Positions 11,992-15,133 of a stretch of DNA of 15,133 nt are shown piece after piece. The DNA is from Candidatus Nomurabacteria bacterium CG_4_9_14_0_2_um_filter_32_10 (GTDB lineage Bacteria; Patescibacteriota; Minisyncoccia; Phycocordibacterales; UBA9973). Position numbers and translations under genes: made by a program. The notes below the pieces were generated by a model. The model was not told the origin of the DNA. It did no database searches and saw only the letters and a list, made by a program, of their open reading frames with translations. Position 1 is the first letter of the stretch. Each line of letters begins with the position of its first letter. The stretch spans positions 1-15,133 of the forward strand of contig PFRK01000021.1 of assembly GCA_002788475.1 (NCBI GenBank), given 5' to 3'.

Positions 11992-12068
11992 ATCAATTAC
12001 GAATTACGAATTACGAATTAAAAAATGCATTTGAATTTCAATTCGTAATTGATCATTCGTAATTTGTA
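11992..12068. repeat. ATTACGA tandem repeat and 14-bp inverted repeat after yidD
   Basis: ATTACGA is repeated three times plus a partial unit at about 11996-12019. ATCAATTACGAATT (11992-12005) is the exact inverse of 12040-12053, and a second TCGTAAT follows at 12057-12063. It is a low-complexity tandem/inverted repeat within the rnpA-yidD to yidC gap; it could terminate or process the upstream transcript. Confidence 0.65.
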
Positions 12069-12090
12069 GTTGAATCACTTTTCATACTTG

Positions 12091-12127
12091 CCTCGTAGTA
12101 AATTTTGCTAAAAATTTCACTTCGGGG
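12091..12127. repeat. Palindrome abutting the yidC promoter
   Basis: CCTCGTAGTAAATTT (from 12091) pairs imperfectly with AAATTTCACTTCGGGG (ending 12127), with one bulged base and one mismatch, around a short TGCTAA-type loop. The edge adjoins the TAGAAT box of yidC. The right half resembles the AAATTCACGGGGTA stretch in the dnaA leader, hinting at a related element. Confidence 0.5.
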
Positions 12128-12133
12128 TAGAAT
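12105..12133 (+). promoter_or_regulatory. Promoter of yidC, leaderless
   Basis: TTGCTA (12105-12110), a 17-nt spacer and TAGAAT (12128-12133). A start 7 nt downstream falls on the A of the ATG at 12140. GGGAGG (12134-12139) looks like a Shine-Dalgarno but touches the ATG with no spacing, so it is unlikely to work as one. The -35 lies inside the palindrome. Confidence 0.5.
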
Positions 12134-12139
12134 GGGAGG

Positions 12140-12898
12140 ATGTTAACAAATATTTGGGATACTGTTTTATATGGGCCACTTTTAAACGCATTGGCCTTTT
12201 TAGTTTCTATTGTTCCAGGTGGGGATGTGGGTATAGCTGTTATTATACTTACTTTAGTTGTTAAAACAGTTTTATTTCCGCTTTCACAAAAATCTATTGA
12301 AAGTCAAATAAAAATGAATTTACTTGCCCCAGAGCTTAAAAAGATAAAAGATAGTGGAGCGAGTAAAGAAGAACAAGCTAAACAGACTTTTGAACTTTAT
12401 AAACACCATAAAACTAACCCTTTTTCTGGTTGTCTTTTGGTTTTAATTCAAATACCTATAATTTTTGCATTGTATTATGTTTTTATGAAAGGGATAGACA
12501 TAGAAAGTGGTTTACTTTATTCTTTTATAAAAGCCCCAGAACACATAAATATGGTTTTCTTGGGGATTCTTGATATTAGTCAGAAAGGTTTATTAGTTTT
12601 AGCTTTACTTGCAGGAATATCTCAATATTTTCAAGCGCTCCTTATGCCCAAACCAGCTATTATAGATAAACCTACTGGTTCTTTTCAAGAAAACTTCACT
12701 AAAAGCATGCAGACACAAATGAAATATGTTTTTCCATTTGTGGTTGCTTTCATTGCTTACAGTGTTTCTGGTGCGGTTGCATTATATTGGATTACAAGTA
12801 ATATATTTGCCATAGGTCAGCAAATTTATGCGAACAAAAAGAGGAAATTAGCTTTAGGGGTGGTAGACAAAGGACAGTCCTTTGGGAAACTCTCTTAA
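12140..12898 (+). CDS. yidC: Membrane protein insertase YidC
   Basis: YidC/Oxa1 proteins insert and fold membrane proteins, with or without SecYEG. The 252-residue protein is the short form without the large periplasmic domain of E. coli YidC. Visible are a first hydrophobic helix (about 12-42), VIILTLVVKTVLFPLSQKS with Lys42, the basic residue expected in the hydrophilic groove, the cytoplasmic coiled region (LAPELKKIKDSGASKEEQAKQ), and the conserved LLVLIQIPIIFALYYVF segment. Two further membrane segments follow at about 150-168 and 192-220. No lipoprotein cysteine is seen at the N-terminus. It follows yidD and precedes jag by 18 bp, the standard membrane-biogenesis operon. Confidence 0.96.
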   Translation: MLTNIWDTVLYGPLLNALAFLVSIVPGGDVGIAVIILTLVVKTVLFPLSQKSIESQIKMNLLAPELKKIKDSGASKEEQAKQTFELYKHHKTNPFSGCLLVLIQIPIIFALYYVFMKGIDIESGLLYSFIKAPEHINMVFLGILDISQKGLLVLALLAGISQYFQALLMPKPAIIDKPTGSFQENFTKSMQTQMKYVFPFVVAFIAYSVSGAVALYWITSNIFAIGQQIYANKKRKLALGVVDKGQSFGKLS

Positions 12899-12909
12899 GG
12901 GCTGTCCTT
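12870..12909. repeat. Hairpin spanning the yidC stop codon
   Basis: AAGGACAG (12870-12877) and CTGTCCTT (12902-12909) form an 8-bp perfect stem enclosing the yidC stop (12896-12898). AGGACAGTCCT (12871-12881) is itself nearly palindromic and competes. It lies 8 nt before the jag ATG and could adjust jag translation or attenuate transcription. Confidence 0.4.
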
Positions 12910-12916
12910 AAATACA

Positions 12917-13429
12917 ATGGATAAAGTTGAAATGCAAAATTTAATAAAAGAGCTTGTTGAAAAAACTACTATATCTGTAAGTAAAATTTCTGTTGATGAA
13001 GACAAACCCTCTTCTTTTAAGTCGAACAGTGATAAAACTACTTGGTTTTCAGTAGAAGTAAGCCAACCTCATTTTTTTTGGGAACGTGGGGGTGAAGCAC
13101 TCAATGCACTTAACCATATTGTTCGTAGAATAGTTGAAGCTAAAACTCCAAAAGAAGTAGAGGGGAATACATCTATACAGGAAGGTTTAGGAATTTTAGT
13201 TGATATAAATGGTTTCCAAAAAAAGCGTGTAGAAAATATTCATGCAATAGCACACATGATGGCTGAACGAGCGAGATATTTTAAATCAAATATAGAAGTT
13301 GATCCAATGTCTGCTTTTGATCGCAGAATAGTGCATGAATTTTTATCTGATGCGACAGATTTAAAAACCGAATCACAAGGTGAAGGACTTTCTCGTCGTG
13401 TAGTCATAAAATATATTGGGGCTATCTAG
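12917..13429 (+). CDS. jag: Jag/KhpB-family RNA-binding protein (KH-R3H), short form
   Basis: The 170-residue protein has a KH-like domain (about 15-80) and an R3H domain (about 105-168). The R3H core is visible as RARYFKSNIEVDPMSAFDRRIVHEFL with Arg136-x3-His140, followed by TESQGEGLSRRVVI. The usual N-terminal Jag_N domain is absent. In the KH domain, the segment normally IGKRGxTLDALQYL reads WERGGEALNALNHI, so the first glycine of the GxxG nucleic-acid loop is Trp55. In Firmicutes KhpB pairs with KhpA and affects cell elongation. The position directly after yidC is the standard one. Confidence 0.93.
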   Translation: MDKVEMQNLIKELVEKTTISVSKISVDEDKPSSFKSNSDKTTWFSVEVSQPHFFWERGGEALNALNHIVRRIVEAKTPKEVEGNTSIQEGLGILVDINGFQKKRVENIHAIAHMMAERARYFKSNIEVDPMSAFDRRIVHEFLSDATDLKTESQGEGLSRRVVIKYIGAI

Positions 13430-13597
13430 AATAAAAACTCTTTCTTGGTACAAGTTTTTGATAGACACGCATATCTGCAAGCTTGCAGATTGCTATGCTC
13501 GTCGCTCAAGAAAATAATAATCGGAATACCTCTTTTATTTTCTAAGCTCCTGCGCAATGTCTCTCAAAAACTGTACCCACGACGAGTTTTTTATTCT
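13428..13597. repeat. Palindromic element, copy 2 (after jag)
   Basis: An imperfect 39-nt arm (13428-13466) beginning at the jag stop codon is complementary to 13559-13597. Inside lie an 18-bp perfect palindrome ATCTGCAAGCTTGCAGAT (13473-13490), TTGCTATGCTCG (13490-13501), a second hairpin AGAAAATAA/TTATTTTCT (13509-13543), and CTGCGCAATG (13550-13559). Both named motifs recur in copy 1 at 3941-4056 with unrelated arms. The right arm ends in GACGAG followed by a T-run, so on the plus strand it can terminate the rpmH-jag operon. Confidence 0.7.
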
Positions 13598-13598
13598 T

Positions 13599-13716
13599 AT
13601 ATAAAGTAAAGAAACAACTTTTTAAGGGGTTTGGCGAGTGTCGACGAGCCAATTTCAGGATTTTTTAAGCTTCAAAAAATCCGTACCGGCAAAAAGTTAG
13701 TTTCTTTACTTTATAT
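13599..13716. repeat. Long palindrome whose arm is the 3' end of the minus-strand gene
   Basis: The 25-nt arm at 13599-13623 is the inverse of 13691-13716 with a single inserted base. The right arm contains the last codons and stop of the minus-strand gene (13706). Inside are TTGGC/GCCAA (13631-13652) and a 9-bp perfect stem GGATTTTTT/AAAAAATCC (13658-13682, loop AAGCTTC). It begins directly after copy 2 of the other element. It probably terminates the minus-strand gene; I did not find the TTGCTATGCTCG core in it. Confidence 0.65.
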
Positions 13717-15034
13717 CTAGCTCCCAGAGATAAGAATCTTTTTTATTTACAAAAAATAAGTAATTTTGACCTTCATCCATATTAAGTTTTACTGCATCCA
13801 CCTCTTCCCCACCTTCGATTGTGATTGGGTCTAATATTATTGTTGTATTTCCACTTGTTGCATCTATTTTCCATATTTCATCTGAAAAAGAAACTTCACC
13901 TTGGTACCAAGAATCAGGATATCCTGTTTGATTAGTATATTTGGGTACAGCACAATAGATGATATCACTTGCCATTCCCCAGACACATTTTTCAGGTAAA
14001 GTTTTTATTCCCAGAAAACTAGAACTTCCTGTATCTATATCAAAAATACCTAACGATAAATTATTATTACCATAGAGAACCAATTTTCCATTAGGACTTG
14101 TAAGTGTTGTTAATCCATTTATTCCACCTAGAATTTTATTGAAATCTTTTCTTTCTGGATTAATAGCATACATAAACCCCGGAACATTAGAAGAAGGCTT
14201 GGTTGTGATAGTAATCATTTTATCATTAGGCCAGAAAGATAACCATTCTCTAAAAGGAGAATCAAATACTTGGACTTTTGTATTAGTTGATAATGATAGC
14301 GTCACACCTATAGCATTCTCTCCCGTATTAAATAGATAAAATATTTTTGAAGCATCAGGTGACACACTCATATCGGAAATATTTTCTGGTAAAAAAGAAC
14401 CTCTTACTTCATCTGAACTTGTTGTGTCACCTCCTAGAACTTCTTTAGGTAGTGTTCTTAAAAATGTTTCTATGGTATCGTTGCTTTCTTTTAAATATCT
14501 CATAATGACAGATTCTCCCTTATTTCCAAAATACGCTTCATACACTTTTGGTATAGTCGTAGAAGAAAAAATACGTTCATCCATTTTATCTGCGAAGGTT
14601 TGATAAATATTTCCTGTAATTTTATTTACATATCGTAATGTTGGTACAAATTCAGTTGATGGTGGAATTGGTTTTATAAGTCGCCCTCTTTCGTCTAATT
14701 GTTCTGCTTGGGCTACTATTTGCTCATCTTTAAATCTTTCTTTCATATACACTCCATAGCCGGCTATAGGAAAACTAGAAACTTTTTTTAGTATTAGATC
14801 AGTTATATCTGTTTCAGTTGGTTCATATCCTGAAATGTCGGTTGGTGGTGTTTCGTCTGTTGGTGTTGTATTTTTACTTTTACCGAATGGCAAAAAGTCT
14901 ACAAAAAAGTTTGTACCTCCTCCCGTGTCGTCTCCATTTTGGTTTGTTGGTTGGTAGAAATAGAAGAATCCCAAAATACTAGCCATAATAACTACGAGAA
15001 CTATTATTAATAATATGATATTTCTTTTTGACAT
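13706..15034 (-). CDS. Membrane-anchored extracytoplasmic protein, possible beta-propeller, function unknown
   Basis: The 442-residue protein starts MSKRN and has one N-terminal membrane helix (about 6-27), then a Gly/Thr/Pro-rich linker (33-70) and a long exported domain. From about 210 the sequence has propeller-like strands with repeated SPD/SPN turns (MSVSPDASKIFYLFN, LTSPNGKLVLYGNN, KIDATSGNTTIILD, YLFFVNKKDSYLWELD), as in WD40- or TolB-like repeats. No catalytic motif is evident. The lack of a cleavage site or lipobox suggests it stays anchored as a type II membrane protein. The start is the only sensible one before the helix. Its 3' end is part of a palindrome, and its membrane-helix coding segment has a copy at 15101-15129. 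I do not recognise the family. Confidence 0.8.
   Translation of the reverse strand: MSKRNIILLIIVLVVIMASILGFFYFYQPTNQNGDDTGGGTNFFVDFLPFGKSKNTTPTDETPPTDISGYEPTETDITDLILKKVSSFPIAGYGVYMKERFKDEQIVAQAEQLDERGRLIKPIPPSTEFVPTLRYVNKITGNIYQTFADKMDERIFSSTTIPKVYEAYFGNKGESVIMRYLKESNDTIETFLRTLPKEVLGGDTTSSDEVRGSFLPENISDMSVSPDASKIFYLFNTGENAIGVTLSLSTNTKVQVFDSPFREWLSFWPNDKMITITTKPSSNVPGFMYAINPERKDFNKILGGINGLTTLTSPNGKLVLYGNNNLSLGIFDIDTGSSSFLGIKTLPEKCVWGMASDIIYCAVPKYTNQTGYPDSWYQGEVSFSDEIWKIDATSGNTTIILDPITIEGGEEVDAVKLNMDEGQNYLFFVNKKDSYLWELDIK
14986..15014. repeat. Direct repeat, copy inside the membrane-anchor coding sequence
   Basis: This 29-nt segment matches 15101-15129 at 28 of 29 positions. On the minus strand it encodes the core of the membrane helix (LLIIVLVVI) of the 442-residue protein. 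Confidence 0.75.
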
Positions 15035-15068
15035 ATAATGTTTAAATCGTATTTGTAACTAAAATTCT

Positions 15069-15131
15069 TTATATAAGTATTATACTACAATTAATTATAT
15101 TAATAACTACGAGAACCATTATTAATAATGT
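15069..15131 (-). pseudogene. Possible remnant of a duplicated membrane-anchor gene start, cut by window
   Basis: The second copy of the 29-nt repeat (15101-15129) reads in the same frame as the first: TLLIMVLVVIN, then INCSIILI and a stop at 15071-15069. The frame is open to the window edge. It may be a decayed or truncated paralogue of the neighbouring gene, or a recombination scar that duplicated only the helix region. Too little sequence is visible to decide. Confidence 0.35.
15079..15084 (-). promoter_or_regulatory. -10 box (TAGTATAAT type) of the 442-residue protein gene
   Basis: The minus strand reads TAGTATAAT with TATAAT at 15084-15079, predicting a start near 15072 and a leader of about 37 nt to the ATG at 15034. 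No clear -35 or Shine-Dalgarno is visible. Confidence 0.45.
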
Positions 15132-15133
15132 AA

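Noticed and set aside
11992..12068. ATTACGA repeats as a CRISPR array
   Set aside because: Units are contiguous 7-mers without spacers and no cas genes are present.
14139..14339. Plus-strand ORF of 66 codons
   Set aside because: It is antisense to the 442-residue protein gene, with no start signal or family resemblance.
1..15133. TGA recoding (Gracilibacteria/Absconditabacteria code), tRNA genes, insertion sequences, phage genes
   Set aside because: All genes read through with the standard code and TGA appears as a normal stop; no tRNA cloverleaf motif, transposase or phage protein was found.

Overview
The window looks like a chromosomal segment around the replication origin of a small-genome, AT-rich bacterium, most likely a member of the Candidate Phyla Radiation (Patescibacteria, Parcubacteria-like). 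The reasons are: the classic dnaN-dnaA | rpmH-rnpA-yidD-yidC-jag gene order; compact proteins (40-aa acidic protein, 178-aa YebC, 170-aa Jag without its N-terminal domain); an almost complete lack of Shine-Dalgarno sequences with -10 boxes lying directly before start codons; and several intergenic palindromes. The lineage is inferred from style and gene content, not from a search. TGA is not used as a sense codon.

Layout. 1-1391: the 3'-truncated cystathionine-beta-synthase/cysteine-synthase-like gene (minus strand) is divergent from a gene for an HTH-plus-ACT-domain protein (plus). 1392-1762: a gene-free stretch holding a probable structured small RNA on the minus strand, closed by a 17-bp stem, and a plus-strand promoter followed by a helically phased TGTTRATAN array leading to ruvB. 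1763-3945: ruvB-yebC-ruvC, for Holliday-junction processing plus a shortened YebC; ruvA is absent. 3941-4326: a large palindrome, a perfect DnaA box, a 40-aa acidic protein and a bidirectional terminator. 4328-8075: tyrS (minus) and a class A penicillin-binding protein (plus), divergent, with only 40 bp between start codons and two extended -10 promoters packed into it. 8076-11138 (minus): a small DciA/DUF721-like protein, dnaN, an AT-rich origin candidate, and dnaA with a 5' leader that folds back onto its own start codon. 11315-13429 (plus): rpmH-rnpA-yidD-yidC-jag, covering ribosomal protein L34, the RNase P protein, membrane protein insertion and an RNA-binding partner. 13428-13716: two back-to-back palindromic elements. 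13706-15034: a membrane-anchored, extracytoplasmic protein of unknown function (minus), followed by a short direct repeat of its own membrane-anchor coding sequence at the window edge.

The most interesting content is non-coding. There is a two-copy palindromic element family (3941-4056 and 13428-13597) with a conserved core but locus-specific arms that begin at the neighbouring stop codon. A GC-rich palindrome sits in frame inside ruvB. Several transcripts appear leaderless, including an overlapping divergent pair. The dnaA leader may sequester its AUG, and the small RNA at 1415-1595 matches no family I can name.
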